This document shows, piece by piece, positions 39,878 through 46,528 of a stretch of 49,822 nucleotides of DNA. This stretch comes from a virus: positions 1-49,822 of the IMG/VR virus record IMGVR_UViG_3300017756_000015; one strand, 5' to 3'. Within the stretch, counting starts at the first letter, position 1. Every line of letters starts with the position of its first letter. The notes under the pieces were generated by a model that was not told the DNA's origin, ran no database searches, and saw only the letters and a list, made by a program, of their open reading frames with translations. A program made the position numbers and the translations under genes.

Positions 39878-42468
39878 TACGTTACGTTATAAGGGTTACC
39901 GTATTTTTCTGTTGCTCTTGCCATGGTTTGTGATGCATTGGTAAAGTCATTGCGGATAGTCATGTTTCCGCTACAACTCCAATTCTGACAACCAGGTCCT
40001 TGAGGAACTTGACCAAAGGGAAATGAGAATGTAGATGATGTAACCGCGCCAGTAGTAGGGTCTGTTTCGTTTGCTCTTGTAGTTGCGGATGCGGTACAAG
40101 TGAAATGTGCATTTCCTACGTTCTGTTGTGTCACACCAAGTGAAACATTAACCTTTACTTCTCCTCTTCCATCTGGTATAAACTGTCTCATGAAGTATTT
40201 AGTGAGGTCAGACGAATATGGCAGTTCTGAAAAGGGTCCACGCACAGTTTCGACGTAAGATTCGTCATAAATGCTAGTTTCAGGGACTACATCTTGGATT
40301 AAACTCTCAATTTGCACCTCATTATCAATTGCAGGTGTTTCCATCAGTTCTCTAGCAGACTTTTTGAGGTCTTGCGCTTCTTTAGACGGTCCAAAATCAA
40401 CTGTATCGATACTTTTGTAAGTTTGTGGGGGATTAAGTGTTACTTTTAGTCCTTCTACGTCCTGTCTATTAAAAAGACGCTGCACCATCTCGTCTCTACG
40501 CTTATAATTGGGGTCTTTTTTGATTTCTACGTTAGGTTCGTTCCTTTCATACGCCTTTACTGGTTCAACATTTGATTTTAGTGTCTCATGTTCCGATAAA
40601 ATTGTCTGAATTGCCGTTTGATCAAGTTCTGGGAACGCATCTACTGCTTCTGGGAACGTTTTATAGAACTGAGTGAGGTTATCGAACCCAAATTCGCGCA
40701 CAGCAGCGTCTTCAACAGTAAAATTCGTTGTTTTATGGATATTTGTAACGGAAACTTGAGGAAGATTGCTCTCAACGTACCCGCTTCCTTGATTTGTGAC
40801 GGTAACATTCACCAAAACACCGTTTTGAAACTCACCAACGACCTGTGCTGCCACTCCAGAGTCTACAGTTGGTGCGGTAATACTCAACTCAGGGATTCTA
40901 CCGAGTGTATTCCACCCCGAACCTCCTCCGTTGTTGTCAATCTCGACACGATCAACTCTTCCGTTGTCTAATTTCACGGTACATGAAGGTTGAACAAGGG
41001 TATTATAGACGTCAGGAGCATTCCTGTCAACAAAACCAGTAGTATATTGAACAGACTTATCCGTAAACTCATAAAGTCCACCAAAAAATCCTACATCTTT
41101 GATTCCGTAACCTGCAATTGCAGTTACTTGGTGTGCTCTACTACTTGTATAAGAGGTGTCTTTCGTAAAATCGTTACCATTTCCATCCAAATAAGCAAAA
41201 TGATAAGGGAAGAGACCTTTGTCAGTACCATAATCACTATCAATTGAAGGTCCATGAAGAACACGAGTCACTTCATGACCATTTAATGTATCACCACTAC
41301 GCAAAACATCAGCAATTGACCCAGATTGAGACTCGATTGGTCCAACAGTAGTGATTTTAACAGTTAATGTAAAGGTTGTAGTCGTATTATCGGGGTGAGT
41401 ATGCTCATGAGTGATGTTAAATGTATCATTTTGAGCATATCCTGTGCCAGGTTGAACAATATCTAAGACAGTCCAACGTGTTCCTGTGAATGCAACAGTG
41501 GATCCCGACTCATCGACGATCGGTGCGATACGAATATTCAGTTGAAGACCAGTTTTACCTGTTGCTTCAAGTGTATACACGGTAAAGGTGTCTGCTGCTT
41601 CATCTCCTGCTTGCCAAGTATTCTGGGGAGAGTCAAATGAGATACCAAAGTTCTCACCTTCGTTCCATGCATCGGAGTAATTCGTGCCATCATAGGACAC
41701 TGAGAGGTCCGTTACACCGTTTGGAATCGTAGTGGATAGCGAATCATAGGTAAACACCACTTTAAAACTTCCTGTACCAATGCCAAACAGCGTCGGGTGG
41801 GGACAATCTTCATCTCCAGTGTAATCTACATCACTTTCAATAGTATATGAGCACTGTGTGGAAGCGGGGGTACAAGTAAATCCTGCACAAGGGTGACAAA
41901 TAGTATTGGCAATGGCACTGTTACTTAGTGGATCGCCCGTTGGAGTACCATCCGAAGTACCTCCAGTGGTTCCCCGCTGTTCATCCTCAATGATATAAGA
42001 GGCAATACCAATCTGACCTGAGTTACTATTCATCGTGTAGATGTAAGAAAACCAAGTATCACTGTTCTGAAAACTAAATGAGAGGTCTGTAGGGAAATAA
42101 TCATACACTGCAACAGCACCATTACTGAAACTGAGGCATTGTGTACCTGCTCTCGTTACCTTACCACAGTTTGCTGCAGACACAGGTTGTGAGAACGTTC
42201 CAGGATTGCCACCAAATGTAGCACGACCGCCTTCATTACCGACTAAGATGGAAGGATACATCACTGCTTGTCCTTCAGCACCAGTGATATTCACCTTGAC
42301 ATTGTTTAAACTATTCAGACTACCACGAATACTACTCTTTGGGTATTCACGATACTTGATACCGATCGTTCTATCAGCAGGTAAAGGTTCAAAGCGTGGA
42401 CAACCATCAGCATCCTGACATACATCAGTAATCTGATCAGCACTTCCATCGACTATTTTACATCCCAT
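39877..42468 (-). CDS. Virion structural protein of unknown role, baseplate/spike region (863 aa)
   Basis: The N-terminal 230 residues are Cys-rich (C3, C17 and C23, with a CHPCAGFTCTPASTQC cluster near 191-206), unusual for an intracellular phage protein. The middle is beta-rich with two GxGY units (GTGYAQND near 340, GSGYVESNLP near 560). Residues 580-750 are charged and helical (RRDEMVQRLFNRQDVEGLKV). The last 60 residues regain a CQNWSCSG pair. I infer a baseplate or spike-associated structural protein from its place directly before PAAR, gp25 and gp6, but I do not recognise a named family. An AAGGA ribosome site lies about 5 nt before the ATG. The start overlaps the upstream gene by 16 nt. 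Confidence 0.75.
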   Translation of the reverse strand: MGCKIVDGSADQITDVCQDADGCPRFEPLPADRTIGIKYREYPKSSIRGSLNSLNNVKVNITGAEGQAVMYPSILVGNEGGRATFGGNPGTFSQPVSAANCGKVTRAGTQCLSFSNGAVAVYDYFPTDLSFSFQNSDTWFSYIYTMNSNSGQIGIASYIIEDEQRGTTGGTSDGTPTGDPLSNSAIANTICHPCAGFTCTPASTQCSYTIESDVDYTGDEDCPHPTLFGIGTGSFKVVFTYDSLSTTIPNGVTDLSVSYDGTNYSDAWNEGENFGISFDSPQNTWQAGDEAADTFTVYTLEATGKTGLQLNIRIAPIVDESGSTVAFTGTRWTVLDIVQPGTGYAQNDTFNITHEHTHPDNTTTTFTLTVKITTVGPIESQSGSIADVLRSGDTLNGHEVTRVLHGPSIDSDYGTDKGLFPYHFAYLDGNGNDFTKDTSYTSSRAHQVTAIAGYGIKDVGFFGGLYEFTDKSVQYTTGFVDRNAPDVYNTLVQPSCTVKLDNGRVDRVEIDNNGGGSGWNTLGRIPELSITAPTVDSGVAAQVVGEFQNGVLVNVTVTNQGSGYVESNLPQVSVTNIHKTTNFTVEDAAVREFGFDNLTQFYKTFPEAVDAFPELDQTAIQTILSEHETLKSNVEPVKAYERNEPNVEIKKDPNYKRRDEMVQRLFNRQDVEGLKVTLNPPQTYKSIDTVDFGPSKEAQDLKKSARELMETPAIDNEVQIESLIQDVVPETSIYDESYVETVRGPFSELPYSSDLTKYFMRQFIPDGRGEVKVNVSLGVTQQNVGNAHFTCTASATTRANETDPTTGAVTSSTFSFPFGQVPQGPGCQNWSCSGNMTIRNDFTNASQTMARATEKYGNPYNVT

Positions 42469-42686
42469 GGTCCTTCTTTCTCTAGTTTATCTAATCTTTC
42501 GTAGATAAGATCGTAGTTTTCCTTTATATTTAAGTACTTTTCCTGTCCGTTTGGTTTATACAATATCTTTTCACTAAAATTCATAGTCGCAACATACTCC
42601 TCAACCTCTTGTAAACGCTTACCTAGTGCAATTAGACAATCGTTGATCGCATTGAGTGCTTCTGCTACTTCTTGTTCATTGTTCAT
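42453..42686 (-). CDS. Small coiled-coil protein of unknown function (77 aa)
   Basis: The 77-aa product is acidic and mostly helical. Residues 1-32 (EVAEALNAINDCLIALGKRL) and 55-75 have heptad spacing, separated by a KPNGQEKYLNI turn. It overlaps both neighbours: 11 nt with the AbrB-like ORF and 16 nt with the 863-aa gene. Function is unknown. Confidence 0.75.
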   Translation of the reverse strand: MNNEQEVAEALNAINDCLIALGKRLQEVEEYVATMNFSEKILYKPNGQEKYLNIKENYDLIYERLDKLEKEGPWDVK

Positions 42687-42843
42687 CTTGGTGTTTCTTC
42701 AGTGTAAAGGAGTCTTCCTCTATAGTGTAATCTAGTTTAGTATTGACGGACCATCCAAGTTCTTCACACACTTCATAAGGTATCGTAAGGATTAGATCGC
42801 CAAAGTCGTCTTCTTCGAGTGTTGTGTAGAATCTTTGTGACAT
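42676..42843 (-). CDS. Small AbrB/SpoVT-like protein (55 aa)
   Basis: The 55-codon frame starts with ATG at 42843. The sequence (FYTTLEEDDFGDLILTIPYE, residues 5-24, then VCEELGWSVNTKLDYTIEED) follows the swapped-hairpin AbrB/MazE pattern: acidic strand, GDLILTIP, short helix VCEELGW, closing strands. That fold usually binds DNA or serves as an antitoxin. There are few basic residues and no obvious toxin partner, so the call stays tentative. It overlaps the next gene by 11 nt. Confidence 0.6.
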   Translation of the reverse strand: MSQRFYTTLEEDDFGDLILTIPYEVCEELGWSVNTKLDYTIEEDSFTLKKHQDEQ

Positions 42844-42848
42844 TTATT

Positions 42849-43052
42849 TTACAGGGGGTTCGTATTCTTGGAGGGACGTTTTAGTTTCCACCCCATCCAT
42901 AGTGTATATAGTGCTTCGGGGTTTTTAGTTGTGTACGAACCCAAGTACATGTCTGCAACCTGGTACATGTCACTGTGGAGTTGACTTTCCATCTTGATCA
43001 AACTTTCTAGACACCATACTCGTAGATCTTGGGGATAATCTCTGTTGGGCAT
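42849..43052 (-). CDS. Small protein of unknown function (67 aa)
   Basis: The 67-aa product (MPNRDYPQDLRVWCLESLIK at the start, LWMGWKLKRPSKN near the end) is Trp- and Met-rich with one probable amphipathic helix at residues 8-40. It ends 5 nt before the AbrB-like ORF. A CTTAAATA octamer 34 nt upstream may be a variant late promoter. No family is recognised. Confidence 0.65.
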   Translation of the reverse strand: MPNRDYPQDLRVWCLESLIKMESQLHSDMYQVADMYLGSYTTKNPEALYTLWMGWKLKRPSKNTNPL

Positions 43053-43081
43053 AAATTTTTCTGGGAAATTTTTTAAATCTA

Positions 43082-43183
43082 CTAGTATTTAAGATCTTGA
43101 TAATATATTGCTTGCTCTGGGGTACCTTTGTAGGTTAGGTTATGGCCCTGTTTTATATTTAAGGGGGGCAATTTAACTGCCAT
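43082..43183 (-). CDS. Possible very small protein (33 aa)
   Basis: A clean ATG-to-TAG frame fills the space between the promoter at 43257-43285 and the 67-aa gene. It starts MAVKLPPLNIKQGHNLTYKG and ends YYQDLKY. The composition looks protein-like, and the LTYKG phrase is reminiscent of short cyanobacterial and cyanophage proteins such as DUF4278, but the match is too short to name. No ribosome site is visible. The frame could be chance. Confidence 0.4.
   Translation of the reverse strand: MAVKLPPLNIKQGHNLTYKGTPEQAIYYQDLKY
43086..43093 (-). promoter_or_regulatory. Possible variant late promoter (CTTAAATA)
   Basis: CTTAAATA lies 34 nt upstream of the 67-aa gene. A second identical octamer is at 43156-43163, inside the 33-aa frame. 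Each differs from TATAAATA at two positions, so support is weak. Confidence 0.3.
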
Positions 43184-43228
43184 TCTTAACAATTAGTGAC
43201 TGTGATTAGTGCCTTAAGTCATAAACAT

Positions 43229-43256
43229 AAAAAAGAGGGGTTGTTTGTACCCCTCT
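43229..43256 (-). terminator. Rho-independent terminator abutting a sigma-70 promoter
   Basis: On the minus strand AGAGGGGT (43256-43249) pairs with ACCCCTCT (43241-43234), 8 bp with a 7-nt loop, followed by TTTTTT. It ends transcription from the 105-aa gene. Its first base lies directly after the -10 box of the promoter at 43257-43285. Confidence 0.85.
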
Positions 43257-43285
43257 ATTATACTCTATTTGCTCCTATATGTCAA
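43257..43285 (-). promoter_or_regulatory. Perfect-consensus sigma-70 promoter TTGACA-N17-TATAAT
   Basis: TTGACA (43285-43280), a 17-bp spacer and TATAAT (43262-43257) form an exact consensus promoter. The -35 begins immediately after the stop codon of the 105-aa gene. Expected initiation near 43250 falls inside the first arm of the terminator, so transcripts from it would lack a complete hairpin. It points at the 33-aa, 67-aa and 55-aa genes and the structural operon. Confidence 0.75.
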
Positions 43286-43603
43286 CTAGTCGATTGCTAA
43301 CTCCATACCGTTAATGAAATCTTCTTTAACATTCTTGTAACCTACGAACCATTCAAATTGCTTTTGAAATACTCTCATGCCATAAGAAAATTCGTCTAGT
43401 AGTGCATTGAGTCTGGATTTCGTTGTATTAGACTGCCAACCGCCATCGAATAAAAGAATCGAATTATCTTTAACAGTAGCGATGTGATTTCCATGTAGAT
43501 AAACAAACGCTTCGCCATTGTCATGAGTAACTGAAGTATTGGATGAACTGAAGTTAGAACCGTTGCGGATTGCGTTGTTCATTTGAGTTTCAATTTTTCT
43601 CAT
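43286..43603 (-). CDS. Conserved cyanophage-type protein of unknown function (105 aa)
   Basis: The N-terminus (MRKIETQMNNAIRNGSNFSS) followed by VYLHGNHIATVKDNSILLFD and NTTKSRLNALLDEF is a pattern I recognise from many marine phage genomes without a known function. The first third is polar and helical, the middle has beta strands around a HGN turn, and the end is aromatic. An AAAGGA ribosome site lies about 5 nt before the ATG. It has its own palindrome-type promoter (43628-43686) and a strong terminator, so it is a single-gene unit, probably early. Confidence 0.85.
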   Translation of the reverse strand: MRKIETQMNNAIRNGSNFSSSNTSVTHDNGEAFVYLHGNHIATVKDNSILLFDGGWQSNTTKSRLNALLDEFSYGMRVFQKQFEWFVGYKNVKEDFINGMELAID

Positions 43604-43627
43604 GTGTCCTTTGTTTGGTATACATTA

Positions 43628-43686
43628 ATTATAGCAGGTGGGCAACCCCTTACAACCCCTATTGTGCCACTTTGTCAACTGTCACA
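43628..43686 (-). promoter_or_regulatory. Palindrome-type promoter, copy a (for the 105-aa gene)
   Basis: The palindrome TGTGCCAC-N8-CTGTCACA (plus-strand reading) is at 43663-43686, and TATAAT is at 43633-43628 on the minus strand, with 29 bp between. A TTGTAA box at 43655-43650 gives a 16-bp spacer to the -10. The palindrome lies inside the 3' end of the 73-aa gene. Confidence 0.75.
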
Positions 43687-43880
43687 GGGCAATCAATTTC
43701 CATATAATACCCAATAGATTTAATATAATCAAATACTGATAATCTGGGCAATTCTTTATACCTCTCTCCCCGTGAGTTTCTAACATCGTCCATAAAATGT
43801 TCCATATCGTAAATTGATACAAATTCCCCTACAAGTTCGCAGTCATTGTTATAAACTTTATAGAGCATCTTTTGGGTCAT
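43659..43880 (-). CDS. Small protein of unknown function (73 aa)
   Basis: The 73-aa product (KVYNNDCELVGEFVSIYDME, then LPRLSVFDYIKSIGYYMEID) is probably alpha/beta. Its last codons (PVTVDKVAQ) encode palindrome copy a, so this C-terminus is constrained by the regulatory site. It lies 9 nt after the 66-aa gene and shares its promoter. Confidence 0.75.
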   Translation of the reverse strand: MTQKMLYKVYNNDCELVGEFVSIYDMEHFMDDVRNSRGERYKELPRLSVFDYIKSIGYYMEIDCPVTVDKVAQ

Positions 43881-43889
43881 TGTTGTTAA

Positions 43890-44090
43890 TTAAGGGGTGT
43901 AAACGTAATAGCAAAATCCTTCAGCAACCATATAACTTGCTGTGTTAGATAATATCTCATCATCCCAACATTGGTCAGTATCTAACAAGAACTGAAACAA
44001 AGCAATACCTTCATTTAGTGGACATAATCCTTCCTCCCAAAGTGTTAACAACTCCAAGTACTTCTTAGGTGCTTTGATGTTACTTAGCAT
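43890..44090 (-). CDS. Small protein, LWEEGxxxxxEGIALFQFLLDTxxxW type (66 aa)
   Basis: The core (LLTLWEEGLCPLNEGIALFQ, then FLLDTDQCWDD) matches a short helical phage protein type, DUF7417-like in my memory, whose function is unknown. The ending AEGFCYYVYTP also fits that type. A strong sigma-70 promoter lies at 44128-44157. Confidence 0.75.
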   Translation of the reverse strand: MLSNIKAPKKYLELLTLWEEGLCPLNEGIALFQFLLDTDQCWDDEILSNTASYMVAEGFCYYVYTP

Positions 44091-44127
44091 GTGTTACTTA
44101 GAGGAATCTCTGAACCCTTACAGAGTT

Positions 44128-44157
44128 ATTATACCATAGTTGTTGATAATCTGTCAA
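44128..44157 (-). promoter_or_regulatory. Sigma-70 promoter TTGACA-N18-TATAAT
   Basis: TTGACA (44157-44152), an 18-bp spacer and TATAAT (44133-44128) drive the 66-aa and 73-aa genes. Unlike the other strong -10 boxes in this block it has no palindrome at the 29-bp position. The surrounding 44098-44280 region is best read as non-coding. Confidence 0.7.
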
Positions 44158-44283
44158 GAAAATCTGTGTTTGCTGACTATCATTGACAATCGGTAAGTTG
44201 CGTGCTAAGAGTACAATTACCTGAGAGATTAATCTCGGTATAGTTAACAACAATAGATTTATTTTAATATTTAACAACATTCG

Positions 44284-44421
44284 TTAATCTTCCCTTATTC
44301 TTATCATTTTGTCCCTTACAGTTGTTCTATACAACTCCCAAGTACTTACCACGAGTTCTTTACATATAGTCCAAAATGTGTTAAACTCGCTATTAAGAAT
44401 AGGTTGCGGATTACGTTTCAT
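44284..44421 (-). CDS. Small basic protein of unknown function (45 aa)
   Basis: An ATG frame (MKRNPQPILNSEFNTFWTIC, then KELVVSTWELYRTTVRDKMI) overlaps the 81-aa gene by 11 nt. It is helical and basic. A CATAAATA octamer at 44428-44435 lies only 6 nt upstream, too close for a normal leader, so it may be fortuitous. Coupling to the 81-aa gene is more likely. Confidence 0.55.
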   Translation of the reverse strand: MKRNPQPILNSEFNTFWTICKELVVSTWELYRTTVRDKMIRIRED

Positions 44422-44656
44422 GAGTGTTATTTATGGTGTCATCTTGGAAGCGATTTCTGTTACTTTTCACCATATCTTTCCATTGGTGAGGGTATATTAG
44501 TAACTGCACTTGATGTACATTACTACGACTACCTTTTGCTAGTTCATCACATTTAGTCCACTCATTTATGACTAGAGTGATATAACTTTTATCGATGAAA
44601 TTAACCCATCCATTTAAGTCATTTAGTGAGTAATAGTCACCTTTTTGGAAGTTCAT
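44411..44656 (-). CDS. Small protein of unknown function (81 aa)
   Basis: The 81-aa product starts MNFQKGDYYSLNDLNGWVNF and contains YITLVINEWTKCDELAKGSR and IYPHQWKDM. It is aromatic and probably alpha/beta. It begins immediately after the stop of the 70-aa gene with no gap, so it is cotranscribed. No family is recognised. Confidence 0.75.
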   Translation of the reverse strand: MNFQKGDYYSLNDLNGWVNFIDKSYITLVINEWTKCDELAKGSRSNVHQVQLLIYPHQWKDMVKSNRNRFQDDTINNTHET

Positions 44657-44869
44657 CTAGATCTTTAAATAAGGGAATTGATTGTTATCAAAGAAGATTA
44701 ATTCGTTATGAACTAATACCTTCTCATTTAAATGTTCATCGTAGATAGCAACATTTTTCTTTAACTGATTAGCATCTAATTGTTGTAACTTAACGATTAA
44801 ATCCTCATAGGTCATTGTTGCCATTACGTTGGTTGTTTGTTCGCTCCAAGGGATAAGATTCCAACTCAT
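44657..44869 (-). CDS. Conserved MTYEDLI-type small protein (up to 70 aa)
   Basis: The core MTYEDLIVKLQQLDANQLKK followed by VAIYDEHLNEKV and a FPYLKI end matches a short protein common in cyanophages and some bacteria: an N-terminal helix, two strands, and a terminal HPYLVI-like motif. Homologues I recall start at MTY, which here is Met19 (44815). The longer start at 44869 is kept because its ATG is in frame and upstream A-rich sequence is present. Function is unknown. Confidence 0.75.
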   Translation of the reverse strand: MSWNLIPWSEQTTNVMATMTYEDLIVKLQQLDANQLKKNVAIYDEHLNEKVLVHNELIFFDNNQFPYLKI

Positions 44870-44888
44870 TTTGTTTAGTATAGTATAG

Positions 44889-45086
44889 TTACTTATGTCC
44901 CTTGCGGATTGCTTCCGCTATACTTGTAACCTTTGCGGGTTTACTGATTCCAATACTAGGATAAAAGACATTATCCAAGATTTCTTCAGATAAGGTTTCT
45001 TCTGCTTCGGTCATGTAAATACGATAATTATCAAGTGCTTTTGAGAGTAAAATAAATTGCTCTCTACTGAAATCTTCGATGATCAT
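44889..45086 (-). CDS. Small protein of unknown function (65 aa)
   Basis: The start at 45086 (MIIEDFSREQFILLSKALDN) is chosen because a strong AAGGAG ribosome site lies 9 nt upstream. A longer frame to 45158 would run through the 39-aa gene. The sequence is helical and acidic up to residue 40, then ISKPAKVTSIAEAIRKGHK. The ribosome site sits inside the last codons of the 39-aa ORF. Confidence 0.75.
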   Translation of the reverse strand: MIIEDFSREQFILLSKALDNYRIYMTEAEETLSEEILDNVFYPSIGISKPAKVTSIAEAIRKGHK

Positions 45087-45090
45087 GTTG

Positions 45091-45210
45091 TTATGCTCCT
45101 TGATAGTAGTTAATTGGGTCTTCTTCTTCGGTGTTGTCATCTTCGGGGACTTCTTCACCGATATGCAATTTATTTAATTTGCATAGTTCTTTATACTCTG
45201 CAATTGTCAT
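45091..45210 (-). CDS. Very small acidic protein (39 aa)
   Basis: The frame starts MTIAEYKELCKLNKLHIGEE and continues VPEDDNTEEEDPINYYQGA. The start shares one base with the stop of the 59-aa gene (TAATG). The DNA at its end provides the ribosome site for the 65-aa gene. Strong acidity could suit a protein-binding or DNA-mimic role, but that is speculation. Confidence 0.65.
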   Translation of the reverse strand: MTIAEYKELCKLNKLHIGEEVPEDDNTEEEDPINYYQGA

Positions 45211-45389
45211 TAGAATGGGTTGCTCCAGTTGTATGCTTGCCAGTCAGTTACATCGCCATCTTTGTTAAGCATGTCAACATAGTTGTTAAATGCTTCACGT
45301 TTAGCAATTGAATCACCCCTAAGGTTTGCACCTGATTCACGAAGTAATTCTCTGAATTGTGCAACAACTTGAACTTTAGTCATTCTCAT
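45210..45389 (-). CDS. Conserved cyanophage-type small protein (59 aa)
   Basis: The sequence (MRMTKVQVVAQFRELLRESG, then AKREAFNNYVDMLNKDG and WSNPF) matches a short helical protein I recognise from many cyanophages, ending in a conserved NPF. Function is unknown. Met3 is an alternative start. The start overlaps the 28-aa gene by 4 nt (ATGA) and the stop overlaps the 39-aa gene by 1 nt. Confidence 0.8.
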   Translation of the reverse strand: MRMTKVQVVAQFRELLRESGANLRGDSIAKREAFNNYVDMLNKDGDVTDWQAYNWSNPF

Positions 45390-45472
45390 TTGATTTTAAG
45401 TAATTTGAAAATTGTTTGAACAGAACGAGGGTATCCCTCAGCAATTGATAAAGTGAGCAACGCTCTGTTCAT
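45386..45472 (-). CDS. Very small basic protein (28 aa), apparently leaderless
   Basis: The frame MNRALLTLSIAEGYPRSVQT then IFKLLKIK is a single amphipathic helix pair with a basic end. Its ATG lies 6 nt after a TATAAT box, so the transcript would begin at or next to the start codon. It overlaps the 59-aa gene by 4 nt. Its position at the head of a promoter-led operon supports it despite its size. Confidence 0.6.
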   Translation of the reverse strand: MNRALLTLSIAEGYPRSVQTIFKLLKIK

Positions 45473-45478
45473 GTCTTT

Positions 45479-45537
45479 ATTATAGCGGTTTGAACCACCA
45501 ATGCGCGGGTAAGTGTGACACATAATTAACTGTCACC
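45479..45537 (-). promoter_or_regulatory. Palindrome-type promoter, copy g (for the 28-aa to 45-aa gene operon)
   Basis: The palindrome is TGTGACAC-N8-CTGTCACC at 45514-45537, and TATAAT is at 45484-45479 on the minus strand, 29 bp apart. There is no good -35 box. The stop codon of the 52-aa gene lies within the palindrome. A GGTTTGAACC dyad sits between palindrome and -10. Confidence 0.7.
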
Positions 45538-45684
45538 CTCGGACTTGACATATTTACGAATATCAAGTAATTTATCAAATACTGCTATTTGATTGTCAGT
45601 GAGTTCAAAGTCCATATCTCTGAGAGTATCGTATAATCTCGTCATCTGATATGCTTCGTCAAAACTAATTGGAACCTGAGTCAT
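45526..45684 (-). CDS. Small acidic protein of unknown function (52 aa)
   Basis: The frame starts MTQVPISFDEAYQMTRLYDT and ends LLDIRKYVKSEGDS. It is mainly helical. The start shares one base with the stop of the 71-aa gene (TAATG). The final Gly-Asp-Ser codons and stop fall inside palindrome copy g. Confidence 0.7.
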   Translation of the reverse strand: MTQVPISFDEAYQMTRLYDTLRDMDFELTDNQIAVFDKLLDIRKYVKSEGDS

Positions 45685-45899
45685 TAATCTAACTCTCCAT
45701 TATAACGTAATGCATCGTCACTAAATTCCATGAGTCTATCTAATACTTCGCCCATCGAATAGTTACGGTTGATTGCATCATCCCCAAATGCGATTTCAAA
45801 AACTTCTTCAATAAACTGCTGTGAATTCTGAACATAACCAAAATCGTAAGTTTCTCCCTCTGTTCCGATTTCGTACTTTTTAAGTTGATTGTTACACAT
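45684..45899 (-). CDS. Small protein of unknown function (71 aa)
   Basis: The 71-aa product (MCNNQLKKYEIGTEGETYDF, then FIEEVFEIAFGDDAINRNYS and MGEVLDRLMEFSDDALRYNG) is acidic and helical. It lies 3 nt after the 80-aa gene in the same unit. No family is recognised. Confidence 0.75.
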   Translation of the reverse strand: MCNNQLKKYEIGTEGETYDFGYVQNSQQFIEEVFEIAFGDDAINRNYSMGEVLDRLMEFSDDALRYNGELD

Positions 45900-45902
45900 G
45901 AT

Positions 45903-46145
45903 TTAAACCTCCTCTCTGATGTATCCGTTTTCTGCCTTAATGAAGATGTCTAAGTGCTGTATATCGAATTCTGTAAGATCATCGAACCAGACACCTCCAA
46001 GTCTCTCAATTCCCCACTCGTTGATCTCAACAACGAATTCTGCCCAGTCACAACAGCAACATGCCATATTCTGTAGATTGTCATCAAACAGAATTCTTTG
46101 CTTGATTCTGTTAACTGGTTCAACGTATACTGAAGTTGAGTTCAT
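45903..46145 (-). CDS. Small protein with a CCCC motif (80 aa)
   Basis: The 80-aa product contains four consecutive cysteines (NMACCCCDWAEFVVEINEWG, about 27-46) followed by acidic aromatic sequence (VWFDDLTEFDIQHLDIF). Adjacent cysteines could bind metal, but no second ligand cluster is visible. An AAAGGA ribosome site lies about 6 nt before the ATG, and a palindrome-type promoter precedes it. Confidence 0.75.
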   Translation of the reverse strand: MNSTSVYVEPVNRIKQRILFDDNLQNMACCCCDWAEFVVEINEWGIERLGGVWFDDLTEFDIQHLDIFIKAENGYIREEV

Positions 46146-46171
46146 AATGTCCTTTGTTTGTTTATACTATT

Positions 46172-46231
46172 ATTATAAACAATAATGAGATTAAAAGAAA
46201 CCCATGTTGTGACACTTTATTCACTGGCACA
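46172..46231 (-). promoter_or_regulatory. Palindrome-type promoter, copy b (for the 80-, 71- and 52-aa genes)
   Basis: The palindrome is TGTGACAC-N8-CTGGCACA at 46208-46231, and TATAAT is at 46177-46172 on the minus strand. The interval is 30 bp, one more than in the other copies. There is no consensus -35. The stop codon of the 46-aa gene lies inside the palindrome. Confidence 0.7.
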
Positions 46232-46357
46232 CTCCCTTAGTTTTTTACTGCATTGTGAGTTAATGTCAATAAGGTGTTCTTTGATGTCAGAGTTCATTTC
46301 ATAATGGAATGAAACACACTCTTTAAGGTATTCAATTTGGTCTTTTGTAAATTTCAT
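46217..46357 (-). CDS. Very small protein of unknown function (46 aa)
   Basis: The frame starts MKFTKDQIEYLKECVSFHYE and ends KKLRECASE. It is helical, charged and has three Cys. It starts directly after the stop of the 56-aa gene with no gap. Its last codons overlap palindrome copy b. Confidence 0.65.
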   Translation of the reverse strand: MKFTKDQIEYLKECVSFHYEMNSDIKEHLIDINSQCSKKLRECASE

Positions 46358-46528
46358 TTAGTAGTCCTCTTTTGGGAATCCGTACTTATCATATAAGAAT
46401 GGGAACTGTTCAGCAATTGCGATGTGAGCATCGTAAATGTTTTGGGTAAACTCTTCGTTATACTCATGATTATGCTCTCGCCATCTTTGCTCAAGTTCAG
46501 CAAATGTTGGTCTCTTTTGTGTGATCAT
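46358..46528 (-). CDS. Small protein of unknown function (56 aa)
   Basis: The frame starts MITQKRPTFAELEQRWREHN and ends FPFLYDKYGFPKEDY. It is helical, with a hydrophobic aromatic end. The start overlaps the upstream membrane-protein gene by 4 nt (ATGA). Confidence 0.7.
   Translation of the reverse strand: MITQKRPTFAELEQRWREHNHEYNEEFTQNIYDAHIAIAEQFPFLYDKYGFPKEDY

Noticed and set aside
42453-42686. Assigning this small gene as gp53 or the 863-aa neighbour as gp5
   Set aside because: Neither shows the gp53 signature or the lysozyme and beta-helix phrases of gp5. Position alone is not enough.
43663-43686. Reading the palindromes as CRP or NtcA sites
   Set aside because: TGTG...CACA recalls CRP, but the outer arms span 24 bp rather than 16, and the NtcA pattern GTA-N8-TAC is absent.
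44098-44280. 60-residue minus-strand frame
   Set aside because: It contains the strong promoter TTGACA-N18-TATAAT and has hydrophobic low-complexity composition. I read it as the intergenic promoter region.
44428-44435. CATAAATA as a late promoter for the 45-aa gene
   Set aside because: It is only 6 nt from the ATG and lies inside the coding end of the 81-aa gene, so coincidence is likely.
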